Below, one piece after another: positions 9,453 to 20,200 of a DNA stretch of 64,000 bases. Every line of letters starts with the position of its first letter. Position 1 is the first letter of the stretch. The notes beneath the pieces are model-generated. The model was given only the letters and a program-made list of their open reading frames with translations. It did no database searches and had not been told where the DNA came from. Source of the DNA: Desulfobulbaceae bacterium (GTDB taxonomy: Bacteria; Desulfobacterota; Desulfobulbia; Desulfobulbales; Desulfobulbaceae); contig JAFLKR010000003.1 of the NCBI GenBank assembly GCA_019163135.1, positions 1 through 64,000 of the forward strand. Direction: 5' to 3'. The translations under genes and the position numbers were made by a program.

Positions 9453-10982
9453 TCACATTTCGTATTGGGTGCGCCGATACTGGACCGCCTCGGCGACATG
9501 CGCCACGGTCAGCGCTTCGACCTCGGCGAGGTCGGCGATGGTGAGGGCAATTTTGAGGATGCGGTGGTAGGCCCGTGCCGAGAGCCCCAGTCGGGTGATG
9601 GACTGGTTGAGCAGTTCGGCGGAAGCGGCATCGAGGTGGCAGTATTTTTTGACGTCCCTGGCGCTCATTTGGGCATTGCAGTAGATTCGGCTAGCGCCGG
9701 CAAACCGTTGTCGTTGCCGAATTCTCGCTCGATTGACCCGGGCGCGGATGGCGGCGGACGGCTCACCTGCGGGTTGATCCATCAACTCCTTGACCTGAAC
9801 CGCCGGCACATCAATATGCATGTCGATCCGGTCCAGGAGCGGTCCGGACAGGCGACTGCGATAGCGCTGCACCTGGAGGGGACTGCAAGTGCAGGGGCGG
9901 ACTCGATCACCTAGAAATCCGCAGGAACAAGGATTCATTGCGGCCACCAGCATGAAACGGGCAGGGAATTTGAGGCTGGTGGCCGCTCGGGCAATGGTCA
10001 CCGTGCCGTCCTCGAGGGGCTGGCGCAGCACCTCGAGCACATGCTTCTTGAATTCCGGCAATTCATCAAGGAACAGGACACCGTTATGAGCTAGCGATAC
10101 CTCGCCTGGTCGAGGGATCTGACCGCCGCCAATCAGGCCGGCATCGGAAACCGTATGATGGGGGGAGCGAAAGGGCCGGGTGGTGAGCAACGGTGTTTTT
10201 TCCGGCAACAGCCCGGCAGTGGAGAAAATCTTGGTGGTTTCGATAGCCTCCTCCAGGATTAGATCGGGGAGAATGGTTGGCAGACGCCGGGCCATCATGG
10301 TCTTGCCGGTGCCGGGGACGCCGCAGAGCAGAAGATTGTGGCCGCCGGCAGCGGCGATCTCCATGGCCCGTTTAGCGTATTCCTGACCTTTGACATCGGC
10401 GAAATCGACCGGATACTGGGTGTGGGCAGCAAAGAGGCTGGCGGGATCAATAACCATCGGTGTCAGGATGATCGCCCCTGCCAGAAATTCCACCGCCTGA
10501 TCGAGGCGTTCGATGCCATAAATTTCAATACCCTGCACTATGGCGGCTTCGGCGGCATTGGCGGCGGGAACGAGAAAACGGTGAATGCCCTCCTGGCGGG
10601 CTGCCAGGGCCATGGGCAAGACCCCCGGCACTGGCCGGACTGTGCCGTCCAGGGAGAGTTCGCCGGCAATGGCGGTCTGCTTAAGCAAATCGCTCTGGAG
10701 GATGCCGGCCGCGGCCAGGATGCCGAGCGCAATCGGCAGGTCGTAGCCGGTCCCTTCTTTTTTCACGGCTGCCGGGGCAAGATTGACCGTTATCCGTCGG
10801 GGCGGAAAATCATAACCCGAGTTTTTGATCGCCGCCCGCACCCGGTCCTTGGCTTCGCGCACCGCTCCCTCCGGCAACCCCACCGTCGAGAAAGAAGGCA
10901 GTCCCTGGGCCAGATCGACCTCCACCTGGATGAGGAGTCCATCGACCCCGGTTACCGCACAGCTGATGACCTTGGATAACAT
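9453..10982 (-). CDS. comM: YifB/ComM family AAA+ ATPase
   Basis: This 509-residue protein matches the Mg-chelatase-like YifB/ComM family: an N-terminal Lon-protease-like fold (about 1-165), a central AAA+ domain with Walker A GVPGTGKTMM and Walker B LFLDELPEF, and a C-terminal Mg-chelatase-like domain with CSCG and CTC zinc-type cysteines. ComM is a hexameric helicase that promotes branch migration during natural transformation. It lies 6 bp after trmN on the same strand, so the two are probably cotranscribed. Length and motifs are complete. Confidence 0.93.
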   Translation of the reverse strand: MLSKVISCAVTGVDGLLIQVEVDLAQGLPSFSTVGLPEGAVREAKDRVRAAIKNSGYDFPPRRITVNLAPAAVKKEGTGYDLPIALGILAAAGILQSDLLKQTAIAGELSLDGTVRPVPGVLPMALAARQEGIHRFLVPAANAAEAAIVQGIEIYGIERLDQAVEFLAGAIILTPMVIDPASLFAAHTQYPVDFADVKGQEYAKRAMEIAAAGGHNLLLCGVPGTGKTMMARRLPTILPDLILEEAIETTKIFSTAGLLPEKTPLLTTRPFRSPHHTVSDAGLIGGGQIPRPGEVSLAHNGVLFLDELPEFKKHVLEVLRQPLEDGTVTIARAATSLKFPARFMLVAAMNPCSCGFLGDRVRPCTCSPLQVQRYRSRLSGPLLDRIDMHIDVPAVQVKELMDQPAGEPSAAIRARVNRARIRQRQRFAGASRIYCNAQMSARDVKKYCHLDAASAELLNQSITRLGLSARAYHRILKIALTIADLAEVEALTVAHVAEAVQYRRTQYEM

Positions 10983-10988
10983 GAAGTT

Positions 10989-11861
10989 CTATTGGTAGAA
11001 TTGGAGCATTGCCGAGGTGTAGGCCCCGTGTTTGCGCGCATGGATATAAAAAGGCGCCAGGATCTCGCACTGCTCGCCACCGTTTTTTACCGCCTCGATC
11101 AGCACCAGTCGGGCGCTCGTTGTCTCTGGATAGGAGTAGACCGGCTGCAATCGTTTGAGCGTTAACCGGTAGCGCTGCAGGGCGGCCAGCAACGGATTGC
11201 AGCGTACCGCCGGATAGACGAACACCACTCGTCCCCGGTTTTTGACACAGAAAGCTCCGGCGCGGACAAAATCGTCGACGGTCGCGGTCAACTCGTGCCG
11301 GGCACAGGCCGCCTGGTCGTCTAGGTTGATCCGGCCGCTGTCTTTTTTACGGTACGGCGGGTTACAGACCACCAGGTCAAAAGATTCCGGCGGCAACTGA
11401 GCTGCGATGTCGCGGACGTCGCCGCGGACGACGTCAAATCGGTCGGCAAAACCGTTCCGGACGCTGTTGTCGAGCGCCAGGGCGGCTAACTGCTCCTGAC
11501 GTTCCAGGCCGCAGACGGTAAGCTGCGGATGACGATGGGCCAGGATGAGCCCGATAACGCCGCAGCCGCAGCCTAGATCCAGCACCCGGGTGCCGGGCTT
11601 TGCGGCGCAAAAATGGGCGGCCAGCACCGCGTCCACCGAAAAACGATAGCCGGTGCGACTCTGACGGCAGAGCAGGCGGCCCTGAAAGAGGGTGTCGTCG
11701 GTCAGGGCATCTAGGGGCAGCAGGGTTTCCGGCAAGGGTTGGACTCCGCCATGAGGGGAAGAGGGAGGGAATCGCCGATGGGCTGGCAAAAAGAGGGGGT
11801 TTCTGCTACAATTATTACTTTTCAGCAAAACGCTGGACAGTTCACTTGATCTGCTTACCAT
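10989..11861 (-). CDS. trmN: tRNA1(Val) adenine-N6 methyltransferase family
   Basis: A SAM-dependent methyltransferase of the TrmN6/YfiC type that modifies adenine in tRNA. Visible motifs are the SAM-binding loop VLDLGCGCGVIGL and the catalytic NPPY. Recognisable homology begins near LPLDALTDDTLFQG, so the first 40 or so residues encoded from the ATG at 11861 may not be real. A TTG at complement(11733-11735), preceded by GGAG at about 8 bp, is a plausible alternative start. The gene precedes comM with a 6-bp gap. Confidence 0.83.
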   Translation of the reverse strand: MVSRSSELSSVLLKSNNCSRNPLFLPAHRRFPPSSPHGGVQPLPETLLPLDALTDDTLFQGRLLCRQSRTGYRFSVDAVLAAHFCAAKPGTRVLDLGCGCGVIGLILAHRHPQLTVCGLERQEQLAALALDNSVRNGFADRFDVVRGDVRDIAAQLPPESFDLVVCNPPYRKKDSGRINLDDQAACARHELTATVDDFVRAGAFCVKNRGRVVFVYPAVRCNPLLAALQRYRLTLKRLQPVYSYPETTSARLVLIEAVKNGGEQCEILAPFYIHARKHGAYTSAMLQFYQ

Positions 11862-11949
11862 TTTACCCTAACGGTGCGCAAGCCGCTTTTCGGCGGTTCA
11901 TCCCGGCGTGGCACCGAACCATTTTCGTTCAATCCATAGGGAGCCTTTC

Positions 11950-12318
11950 ATGGATATTTTTATCAAGACCCATTTTTCCGGCGGACACCATCTGCGAGCC
12001 TATCCGGGCAACTGCGAGAACCCGCACGGTCACAACTGGAAGGTCAAGGTGACCGTGCGGGCCGTGCAACTCGATCCCCTCGGCATGGGCATTGATTTCA
12101 AACAACTCAAGCAAACGGTCAACGCAGTGGTCGACGAACTTGATCATCATGACCTCAACGAGCACCCGGCCTTCCGGGACATCAATCCCTCGTCCGAGCA
12201 TATCTCCATGTTCCTCTTTCGCAGCCTGAAAGAGGCGCTGCAGACTGAACGATACAGCTTGTACAGCGTTGAGGTTCGAGAGACCGACTCCACCGGCGTG
12301 ATCTATTACGGTGACTGA
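11950..12318 (+). CDS. queD: 6-carboxy-5,6,7,8-tetrahydropterin synthase
   Basis: A QueD/PTPS family enzyme of 122 residues that converts dihydroneopterin triphosphate to 6-carboxytetrahydropterin, the second step of queuosine synthesis. The zinc histidines (GGHHLR and the HGH of NPHGHNW), the catalytic Cys in GNCENPH and the late Glu in SVEVRETDS are present. The ATG at 11950 has AGGGAG at 11937-11942. The coding end overlaps the queE start by 8 bp, so the two are translationally coupled. No queC or queF occurs in the window. Confidence 0.95.
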   Translation: MDIFIKTHFSGGHHLRAYPGNCENPHGHNWKVKVTVRAVQLDPLGMGIDFKQLKQTVNAVVDELDHHDLNEHPAFRDINPSSEHISMFLFRSLKEALQTERYSLYSVEVRETDSTGVIYYGD

Positions 12319-12982
12319 TTCCTTGCTGATCTCCGAGCTGTTTTATTCCATCCAGGGGGAATCCACTTGGGCGGGCCTGCCCTGCCTGTTCATCCGACTG
12401 GCGGGCTGCAATTTGCGCTGCAACTATTGCGACGCTCACTATACCTGGGATGAGGAGGCGGCCGAGCCCATGGCCATAGCGGATATCCTCGCCTGGACGG
12501 CCCAGTATCCGGGGTCGATGGTGGAAATTACCGGCGGTGAACCGCTGCGGCAGGATGGAGTCCATCCGCTGATGCTGGCTCTGCTCAACGCCGACCGCCA
12601 GGTGCTGCTCGAGACCAACGGCAGTCTGCCGCTGGATGCGGTGCCGGATGCCGTCAGGATCATCATGGACATCAAATGCCCGGATTCGGGTATGGCCGCC
12701 CATAACCTGCCGGAAAATATTAATCGGCTCAGGGAGCGGAGTCGACGGCAGTGCCGGGATGAAATCAAATTCGTGCTCAGTTCTGAGGGCGACTTCCATT
12801 GGGCGCGCCAACTGGTGGAACGGGAACAACTCGACCGGTTGCTGCCAGTGCTGTTTTCCCCGGTCCGGCCGCTGCTCGAACCGCAGCGGCTTGCCCAGTT
12901 GATCCTTGAGCACCGGCTCAACATTCGCCTCCAGCTCCAGCTCCACACCTTACTCTGGCCGGAGCAGTCCAGAGGGGTCTGA
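12311..12982 (+). CDS. queE: 7-carboxy-7-deazaguanine synthase (radical SAM)
   Basis: A radical SAM enzyme of 223 residues that makes 7-carboxy-7-deazaguanine from QueD product. The cluster-binding motif CNLRCNYCD and the GGEP motif (ITGGEPL) identify the family, and FYSIQGEST is the usual N-terminal substrate motif. The start is GTG at 12311 inside the end of queD, which also explains the absence of a spacer. The downstream gap of about 107 bp before the sugar dehydrogenase suggests the unit ends here. Confidence 0.94.
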   Translation: MTDSLLISELFYSIQGESTWAGLPCLFIRLAGCNLRCNYCDAHYTWDEEAAEPMAIADILAWTAQYPGSMVEITGGEPLRQDGVHPLMLALLNADRQVLLETNGSLPLDAVPDAVRIIMDIKCPDSGMAAHNLPENINRLRERSRRQCRDEIKFVLSSEGDFHWARQLVEREQLDRLLPVLFSPVRPLLEPQRLAQLILEHRLNIRLQLQLHTLLWPEQSRGV

Positions 12983-13089
12983 ACCGGTTAAAAAAAGCTT
13001 CTCACTCGTCGTGCGCTGACCTATACTCATTGAAGCATATCAACCGAATTTTTCCGCACCCAACTCTATACCCTTGAAAGGATACCCTT

Positions 13090-14367
13090 ATGCCCGCTTT
13101 GGAAACCACCCGGATAGCTATCATCGGACTCGGTTATGTCGGCCTGCCGCTGGCCGTGGAGTTCAGTAAAAAGAAACCGACCACCGGTTTTGATATGAAG
13201 TCCAAACGGATCGAGGAACTGCGGCAACATCTTGATACCACCCTTGAGGTCAGCTCCGAGGAACTGGAAGAGGCGGATAACCTGCAGTTCACCAGCGTGA
13301 TTGAGGATCTGCGTCCCTGCACGGTTTTTATTGTGGCCGTGCCTACCCCTATCGATACCAACAAGCGGCCGGATTTTACCCCGCTGATCAAGGCCTCGGA
13401 AACCGTGGCTGCGGTGCTTAAAAAAGACGATGTGGTGATTTACGAATCCACCGTCTACCCCGGGGCCACAGAGGAAGTTTGCGTGCCGATCCTGGAACGC
13501 CTGTCAGGCCTGACCTTCAACCGAGATTTTTTCGCCGGCTACAGCCCGGAGCGGATCAATCCCGGTGACCACGAACACCGGTTGCCCACCATCGTCAAGG
13601 TCACCTCCGGTTCGACCCCGGAGATTGCCGATTTTGTCGATTCCCTCTACGGCCTGATCATCACCGCCGGCACCTACAAGGCCAGTTCGATCCGGGTGGC
13701 CGAAGCCGCCAAGGTCATCGAGAACACACAGCGCGATGTCAACATCGCCCTGATCAACGAACTGGCCCTGATCTTCAACCGTCTGGGCATCAACACCCTG
13801 GAAGTGCTGAAGGCGGCCGGAACCAAATGGAATTTTCTCCCTTTCCGTCCCGGACTGGTCGGCGGCCATTGCATCGGCGTCGATCCCTATTATCTTACCC
13901 ACAAGGCCCAGGAGGTCGGCTACCATCCCGAGATGATCCTGGCCGGGCGCCGCCTCAACGACGACATGGGCCGGTATATCGCCTCGGAGACGGTCAAGCT
14001 GATGCTCAAAAAACGCATCCACGTGGCTGATGCCCATATCCTCATCCTCGGGCTGACCTTCAAGGAAAACTGCCCGGACTTGCGCAACACCAGGGTGATT
14101 GATATCATCACGGAGTTGAACACTTTCGGCGCTCAAGTCGAGGTCTATGATCCCTGGATCGATCAGGAGGAGGCGGCCCGCCATTACGGGGTCACCATGA
14201 TCGGTGAGCTGCAGCCAAACCGTTATGATGCGGTGGTGCTGGCCGTGGCCCATCAGGAGTTCACCCGGTTTTCCGCGGAGAATCTGCGCCGAATCTGCAA
14301 GCCTGCGGCTGTTATCTACGACGTTAAAAACATCCTCCCTCCGGAGATCGTCGACGGCTGTCTGTAA
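13090..14367 (+). CDS. Nucleotide-sugar dehydrogenase (TviB/WbpO-like)
   Basis: An NAD-dependent UDP-sugar 6-dehydrogenase of 425 residues, expected to oxidise a UDP-N-acetylhexosamine to its uronic acid for surface polysaccharide. Features: Rossmann motif [10 protein letters not shown] (about 13-22), the central domain, and the catalytic Cys in [12 protein letters not shown], then a C-terminal UDP-binding domain starting near [18 protein letters not shown]. The sequence fits the Vi-antigen TviB/WbpO group better than UDP-glucose dehydrogenase. GAAAGGA lies just upstream of the ATG. It stands alone: no other glycosyl genes flank it, although an acyltransferase of possible polysaccharide function is 1.6 kb away. 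Confidence 0.9.
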   Translation: MPALETTRIAIIGLGYVGLPLAVEFSKKKPTTGFDMKSKRIEELRQHLDTTLEVSSEELEEADNLQFTSVIEDLRPCTVFIVAVPTPIDTNKRPDFTPLIKASETVAAVLKKDDVVIYESTVYPGATEEVCVPILERLSGLTFNRDFFAGYSPERINPGDHEHRLPTIVKVTSGSTPEIADFVDSLYGLIITAGTYKASSIRVAEAAKVIENTQRDVNIALINELALIFNRLGINTLEVLKAAGTKWNFLPFRPGLVGGHCIGVDPYYLTHKAQEVGYHPEMILAGRRLNDDMGRYIASETVKLMLKKRIHVADAHILILGLTFKENCPDLRNTRVIDIITELNTFGAQVEVYDPWIDQEEAARHYGVTMIGELQPNRYDAVVLAVAHQEFTRFSAENLRRICKPAAVIYDVKNILPPEIVDGCL

Positions 14368-14380
14368 TCCGCAGGGGCGA

Positions 14381-15205
14381 TCAGTCAGCGGTCATGGCCT
14401 CCAAAATGGCGGGCAAAGCGGCAGCGCTCGGTTTTTGGACAAAAAAGCCCCTGGTGCTGTTTGCTGCCAGTTGGGCAAAAGGGTTGGTTGCAATATTGAT
14501 ATCGATGATCACCCCGCCATGCTGGTACACTTCTCGGGCCACCTGATTGGGTAGGTTGGTGGCCCCGGCGGTGCCGACCACAAGCAACAGGGCGGTCTCC
14601 TGCGCGGCTTGGAGCGAGCTGTGGAAGTGGTAGTGGTGTTCGTTGTAGCTTTCGTCAAAGAGGAGAATGTGGGGCCGGGACCGTTGGCCGCAGAGCGGGC
14701 AGCGCAGATGCTGCCGGTCGTTCTCGGTGAGGTGCTCTTCTTTTGACTTGGGCCGGACGGCCTCCGGGATGGGGTAGACCGCCGTGGTACACTCCTGGGA
14801 GCAGCGCATATAGAATACATTGCCGTGGATCTGGTGGGTGCGGGCCAGAGTGTTGCCGGCGCGCAGATGCAGGCCGTCGACATTCTGGGTGATCAGAGTG
14901 AAGCGGTCGCCGAACCGTTCCTCCATGGCCACCAGGGCTAGATGTCCCGGGTTGGGTTCCGCCCGACCGCAGACCCCCATGCGATACAGATACCATTTCC
15001 AGACCTCCTCCGGCTGTTGGGAGAACATCTGGAAGGTCGCCATCTCTTGGGGTTGATAGACCTTGGAGCCGACGGTCCAATATCCTTCCGGGCCGCGAAA
15101 GGTGGGAATGCCGCTTTCTGCGGATATTCCTGCCCCGGTCAGCACGGTGATCCTGCCGGTTCCTCCGGCGATCTCTCGCAGCACTGTTCGTATTGCCTCT
15201 TGCAT
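14381..15205 (-). CDS. Sir2-family NAD-dependent protein deacylase
   Basis: A sirtuin of 274 residues that removes acyl groups from lysine using NAD+. Motifs: GAGISAESGIPTFR, TQNVDGLH, the catalytic His in HGN, and two CxxC-type zinc pairs (CSQEC and CPLC). An insertion of about 20 residues rich in Lys/Glu separates the zinc pairs, longer than in CobB. I chose the ATG at 15205 because AGGAG sits 7 bp before it; the ATG ten codons upstream has no such site. The gene converges on the sugar dehydrogenase with 13 bp between stops. Confidence 0.9.
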   Translation of the reverse strand: MQEAIRTVLREIAGGTGRITVLTGAGISAESGIPTFRGPEGYWTVGSKVYQPQEMATFQMFSQQPEEVWKWYLYRMGVCGRAEPNPGHLALVAMEERFGDRFTLITQNVDGLHLRAGNTLARTHQIHGNVFYMRCSQECTTAVYPIPEAVRPKSKEEHLTENDRQHLRCPLCGQRSRPHILLFDESYNEHHYHFHSSLQAAQETALLLVVGTAGATNLPNQVAREVYQHGGVIIDINIATNPFAQLAANSTRGFFVQKPSAAALPAILEAMTAD

Positions 15206-15453
15206 GACATAGCTCCTGAAAAAATGTTGATTCAACCCGCATCGTTGCGGTCTTGGGGGAATGCCGATTCCTGCAGGCAGCCTGCATCAAGAGCAGAATA
15301 TCAACTTTTTAGAGCAAACTCTTCTGCTAACTGAGGCCCTCTGCCTGTTTTTGCCAGCATTGTTGCCGCTACCCTGAAAATTCAACCCCATTCGTGCCGG
15401 CCTGTGGTATATTATAGCTGTCGCCAGCAGTGAGGCGGCAAGGGAGGTGAAGC

Positions 15454-15738
15454 ATGAAACGGGTTTGGCTTATTGCGGCAATCTGGGCCTTGGTCTGCGG
15501 TGGTTGTGTGCCCTACTATTACAGCTATCCTTACTATTACGGCTCGTCTTACTACGGCTCACCCTATTATAGTCCGTACTATTACGGTCCCTACTATCGG
15601 CCCTACTCTCGGCCTTACCGACCACCGGCCGTCTATGTCGATCCAGGCTGGTTGTTATTTTATCCGAACTTCTATTTCAATTACGGTTATCGTGGTTATC
15701 GCGGCCATTATCCCCACCACGGCGGGCGCCACCATTGA
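15454..15738 (+). CDS. Tyrosine-rich small exported protein
   Basis: This 94-residue product has an N-terminal signal (MKRVWLIAAIWALVCGGC) and probably a lipidated Cys18, although Cys at the -3 position is unusual for a lipobox. The mature part is extreme in composition: about 25 of 76 residues are tyrosine, in PYYY/SPYY/GPYY repeats, followed by Arg-Pro-Tyr units and a histidine-rich tail (HYPHHGGRHH). A strong ribosome binding site (AGGGAGGTG) precedes the ATG, so the frame is likely real despite low complexity. I recognise no family. Tyr/Gly/Pro-rich repeats could form a disordered, adhesive or metal-binding surface layer, but that is speculation. Confidence 0.75.
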   Translation: MKRVWLIAAIWALVCGGCVPYYYSYPYYYGSSYYGSPYYSPYYYGPYYRPYSRPYRPPAVYVDPGWLLFYPNFYFNYGYRGYRGHYPHHGGRHH

Positions 15739-15956
15739 TCGGTCGCGGTTGCGAAGCCGTTTACCGGGAGCTCGTAGCCAGAGTTGCGGGCAGTTTTTTG
15801 CAACCAACCCGACCCGCCGAAGCAACCTCCTCAGCGGCTGACAATAACACCCGGTGATAAGGATTTTTTTCAATGACCGATCCGGTTGATCGCGATGTTT
15901 ATTCTTGCACTTCACCCATACTTTTCCCCTGCCTTTTTTGATACACCACAGACAAC

Positions 15957-17081
15957 ATGATAGATAAGGAATCGTCGCTGCGGCTTAAGCTCCTCCGCTT
16001 TCCAGCGATCATCGGCGTGGTGTATGTCCATGCCTACGGCACAACCGTCAACTACGCAGGCGGCACCCTGGGGCTGGTCGAAACCAATGGGCTGACCGAA
16101 TTTATTCGCAATCTGCTCTCGCAAGGGCTGGCCCGGATCGCGGTGCCGCTCTTTTTCCTGATGTCGGGCTATCTCTTTTTCGCCAACTTTCGCTGGTCGA
16201 AAAAGACCTACCTCGAGAAACTGCAGACCAGACTGCGCAGCCTGTTGGTTCCGATGGTTTTCTGGAATATTTTGGGGCTTGCTCTGGTGGCGCTGGTGCA
16301 GGCCTGGCCGTCGATCCAGACTATTCCTTATTTTATCGGCAAAAATGACGTGATCGCTGGTTACACCATTATCCAGTACTTCAATGCCATCCTGGGGCTC
16401 AAGTGGTATCCCTTTGCCTATCACTTCTGGTTCATCCGCGACCTGATCCTGCTGGCGCTGCTGGCCCCGGTCATCGCTGTGATTCTGCGCTTTGCCGCCC
16501 TCCCGTTTTTTATTGTAGTGTATCTTTGTTGGGTCTTCGGGATCTGGCCGCTGCCCGAACCGGTGGTCATGGGCTGGGTGTTTGGCGGGTGGCCGATCGT
16601 GATTCCGGCCGCCATGGGGGTTTTCTTCTTCTCGGCCGGGGCGCTGTGCGGCATCAATGGCCAGAGTTTGTTTGCCTTCGACCGATTCGGAAAAACAGCG
16701 GTTCTGGTTTATCTGCCGATCCTGCTTGTTGATGTAATCTGTTACAAAGCCTGGTTTAACCCCTACCTGCATCGCACCGGACTGATCTTCGGAGTGGCGG
16801 CGACGCTGTACGCCACTAAACTGATCATGCGCCATCAATGGCTGCAGCGCACGCTGGTCACCCTCGGCAGCGCCAGTTTTTTTGTCTACGCCGCCCATGA
16901 ACCGCTCCTGGGGATTGCACGCACGTTCGCCTTCAAATACATTCCGCTGGACTATCCCTACACCATGCTGTTGCTCTACCTGACTATCCCGGTGCTGGTC
17001 ATGGCGTCTTTGGTCCTCCTGCATCGGGTGTTAATGGTTTATTGCCCCCGGGCACTGGGCGTGGTCACCGGTGGGCGGTGA
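15957..17081 (+). CDS. Acyltransferase 3 family membrane protein
   Basis: A polytopic membrane protein of 374 residues with about ten transmembrane segments, matching the Acyl_transf_3 (OafA/OatA-like) family that O-acylates surface polysaccharides or other exported molecules. The N-terminal segment FPAIIGVVYVHAYG carries the conserved catalytic-region His, and FFLMSGYLFF is the usual second motif; FFVYAAHEPLL is the late conserved segment. The substrate cannot be told from sequence. It stands alone and converges on the RND operon. Confidence 0.85.
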   Translation: MIDKESSLRLKLLRFPAIIGVVYVHAYGTTVNYAGGTLGLVETNGLTEFIRNLLSQGLARIAVPLFFLMSGYLFFANFRWSKKTYLEKLQTRLRSLLVPMVFWNILGLALVALVQAWPSIQTIPYFIGKNDVIAGYTIIQYFNAILGLKWYPFAYHFWFIRDLILLALLAPVIAVILRFAALPFFIVVYLCWVFGIWPLPEPVVMGWVFGGWPIVIPAAMGVFFFSAGALCGINGQSLFAFDRFGKTAVLVYLPILLVDVICYKAWFNPYLHRTGLIFGVAATLYATKLIMRHQWLQRTLVTLGSASFFVYAAHEPLLGIARTFAFKYIPLDYPYTMLLLYLTIPVLVMASLVLLHRVLMVYCPRALGVVTGGR

Positions 17082-17188
17082 AGCGGCCCCATCCTGACCC
17101 CCTGCGGTTGGTCTGAGAATGATTTAAGCTGTCGGTCTTGAATGGATTGCAGGTCGCGAATCAATGAAAAATTCCCGCATAATTTGTT

Positions 17189-17217
17189 GTCCACCCTGAC
17201 TGCTCATCTGGGTGGAC
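17189..17217 (-). terminator. Hairpin after RND operon
   Basis: GTCCACCC (17189-17196) pairs perfectly with GGGTGGAC (17210-17217), with an inner TGA/TCA pair, just 11 bp beyond the stop of the RND permease. There is no good U-run on the minus transcript, so termination may be factor-dependent or the hairpin may protect the 3' end. Confidence 0.45.
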
Positions 17218-17228
17218 CGTCCCCCCCT

Positions 17229-20200
17229 TCACGTTTTTCTCCGTTGCAGCCACTGCTGCAGATCCTCCATATACAGATAAAAGACCGGGGTGACGTACAG
17301 CGTCAAGGTCTGGGAAAAGAGCAGGCCGCCGACCACCGCCAGGCCCAGGGGCTGGCGCGACTCGGCGCCGGCGCCGTAGCCCAGGGCGATCGGGATGCCG
17401 GCCATCAGGGCGGCCATGGTGGTCATCATGATCGGGCGAAAGCGGATGACGCAGGCCTCATGGATGGCGTCATGCGCGTTTTTACCCTCCAACTGGGCGG
17501 CGATGGCGAAGTCGATCATCATAATTCCATTCTTCTTCACCAGGCCGATCAGCATGATGATGCCGACAAAGGCGTAGATCGATAGCTCGACCTTGAACAG
17601 CAGCAGGGTGATCAGGGCGCCGAAACCAGCAAAGGGCAGGGCGGTGAGGATGGTGAAGGGGTGGATGAAGCTCTCATAGAGGATGCCGAGCACGATGTAG
17701 ATGACCACGATCGCCAGGGCCAACAGCCAGCCCATGCTGGCTTGGGCGGCTTGAAACTGCTGAGCGTTGCCCTGGAAGGAGGCGGTCACTCCGGTGGGCA
17801 GGAGAGGGTCGGTCAGTTGCTGCAGATCCATCAGCACCTGCCCCAGGGCAAAGCCCGGCTTGATGTTGAACGACAGGGTGACCGAGGGCAGCTGGCCCGA
17901 ATGGTTGATGGAGAGCGGGCCCAGTCCTTCGCGCAGGCTGGCCACGGTGGAGAGCGGGACCAACTGGCCCTGGCTCGAGCGGATATGGAGCAGGTCGAGG
18001 GCGGCGGGATCGGACTGGAATTGTTTTTGGAATTCAACAATCACGCTGTATTGGTCGTTGGCGCCGAAGATGGTGGAGACGTCGCGTTCGCCGTAGGCGC
18101 TGTACAGGGTGTTTTCGATTTGCTCAGGCGAGACGCCGAGCAGCAGGGCCCGATTGCGGTCGATCACCACATTGAGTTCCGGGTTGTCCATCTGCAGGTC
18201 GCTGGAGACATCGATCAGGCCGGGGGCGTCAACCATGGCGCGTTCGAGTTGGCGGGAGACCGCATACAGCTGGTCGGGCTCGATCCCCTGCAGGGTTAGC
18301 TGGTAGAGGCTGCGGGAGCGCCGTCCGCCGATGGTGATCGGCAGGGGATTGACCAGCATAGCGCGGATCCCAGGGATCTGGTTGAGTTTGGGCCGCAGGT
18401 GCTGGATAACCTGATCGGCGCTCAGCGCCCGTTCGGAGCGGGGTTTGAGGATGAACATCATGAATCCGGTGGTGTTGACGCTGATCATGAAGCGGTCGAT
18501 ATTGGGGTCCTGCTGGGCAATGGCCCCCAGTTGCATCATGTGTTCCATCAGGTTGGACCAGGCAATGCCCTGGTCGGTCTGGGTGGAGACCATGATGAAG
18601 CCGCGGTCTTCCGAGGGGATAAAACCTTTGGGCACGGTTAGGAAGAGTTGGACCGTGGCCGCGAGGAGTACCAGGGAAATCACCATGGTGGTCCGTTTGC
18701 AGCGCAGCACGGCCAGCAGGCTGCGGTCGTACCAGCCCACCATCCGCTGGTAGCCGGCCTCGGTCCATTGATAGAGTCGGCCGTGCTCACTGTGGCCGCC
18801 TTCTTTGAGGAAACGGCTGCAGAGCATGGGCACCAGGGTCAGGCTGATCACGCCGCTGACCAGCACCGCGACGCCGATGGTCACCGAAAATTCGCGGAAC
18901 AGCCGGCCCATGAGTCCGCCGAGAAAGAGCAGGGGAATGAAGATCGCCACCAGCGACAGGGTCATGGAGATGATGGTGAAGGTGACCTCATGGGCGCCAT
19001 CCAGGGCCGCCTGCATGCGGTTTTTGCCCATCTCCAGGTGGCGGACAATGTTTTCGAGCACCACAATGGAGTCGTCGACCACAAAGCCCACCGCCAGGGT
19101 CAGGGCCATCAGCGACATGTTGTTGAGGCTGTAGCCGAGCAGATAGATCACCGCAAAGGTGCCGATCACCGACATCGGCAGCGACAGGCTGGGGATGAGC
19201 GTGGCGCTGAAGTTGCGGATGAAGAGAAATATCACCAGTACCACCAGCGCCAGGGTCAGCAGCAGGGTGAACTGGATATCCTCAGCCGAGGCCTTGATCG
19301 CCAGACTGCCGTCGCGCAGGGTGGCCAGTTGGATTGAGGCGGGCAGGCTCTCGGCGAGTTTGGGCAGGAGGGCCTTGACGGCGTCGGCCACCTCGATGGT
19401 ATTCATGCCCGGCTGCTTTTCGATAGCCAGGAAGATCGATCGCGCCTTGGTGTCGGGGGTGAAGAACCAGGCGCCGGACTGGTCGTTTTCGACGCTGTCG
19501 ATCACCTCTGCCACCTCAGCCAGGCGGATGGGTCGGTGATTGCGGACCGCGACTACGATTTCCTTGTACTGCTCGGCCACCTTGAGCTGGCCGTTGGCCT
19601 GGAGGGTGAGATTGCGGTGCGGGCCGATCAGCTGGCCCATGGGCTGGTTGGCGTTCTGGGCGCTGACGGCTTTGGCGACTTCATCGCCATCGAGGTCCAA
19701 TCCCTTGAGCGCCTGCGGGTCGAGCTGGACGCGGACCGCATATTTCTGGGTGCCGCGCAGGGTGACCTGGGACACGCCGTTGATCATCGACAAACGCTGG
19801 CTCATGGTCTGGCCGTACTGGTCAAGCAGGGAGAGCGGCAGGGTCGGACTGCTGAGCGAGATGAACAGAATCGGGTCAACGGCCGGGTTGGTCTTGCGGA
19901 ACGAGGGCGGCGCAGGCATGCCGTCGGGCAGATTGCGGGCCGCCAGCGAAATGGCGGTCTGCACATCCTGCGCGGCGGCGTCGATATCGCGCTCCAGGGA
20001 AAACTGGAGGGTGATTTGGGTGCCGCCGACCGTGCTTACCGAGCTCATCGAATCGATGCCGGCAATGGTGGCGAACTGTTTTTCCAGGACCGTGGCCACG
20101 GTCGAGGCCATGGTGTCCGGGCTGGCGCCGGGCAGGGTGGCGTTGACCAGGATGGTCGGGAAATCGACGTTGGGCAGGTCGCTGATTGCCAGCTGCTTAT

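Noticed and set aside
11862..11949. preQ1 riboswitch before queD
   Set aside because: A short GC hairpin exists near 11884, but the preQ1 aptamer consensus is absent.
15912..17024. 370-codon minus-strand frame opposite the acyltransferase
   Set aside because: Polar, low-complexity antisense translation of a membrane protein gene; no family.
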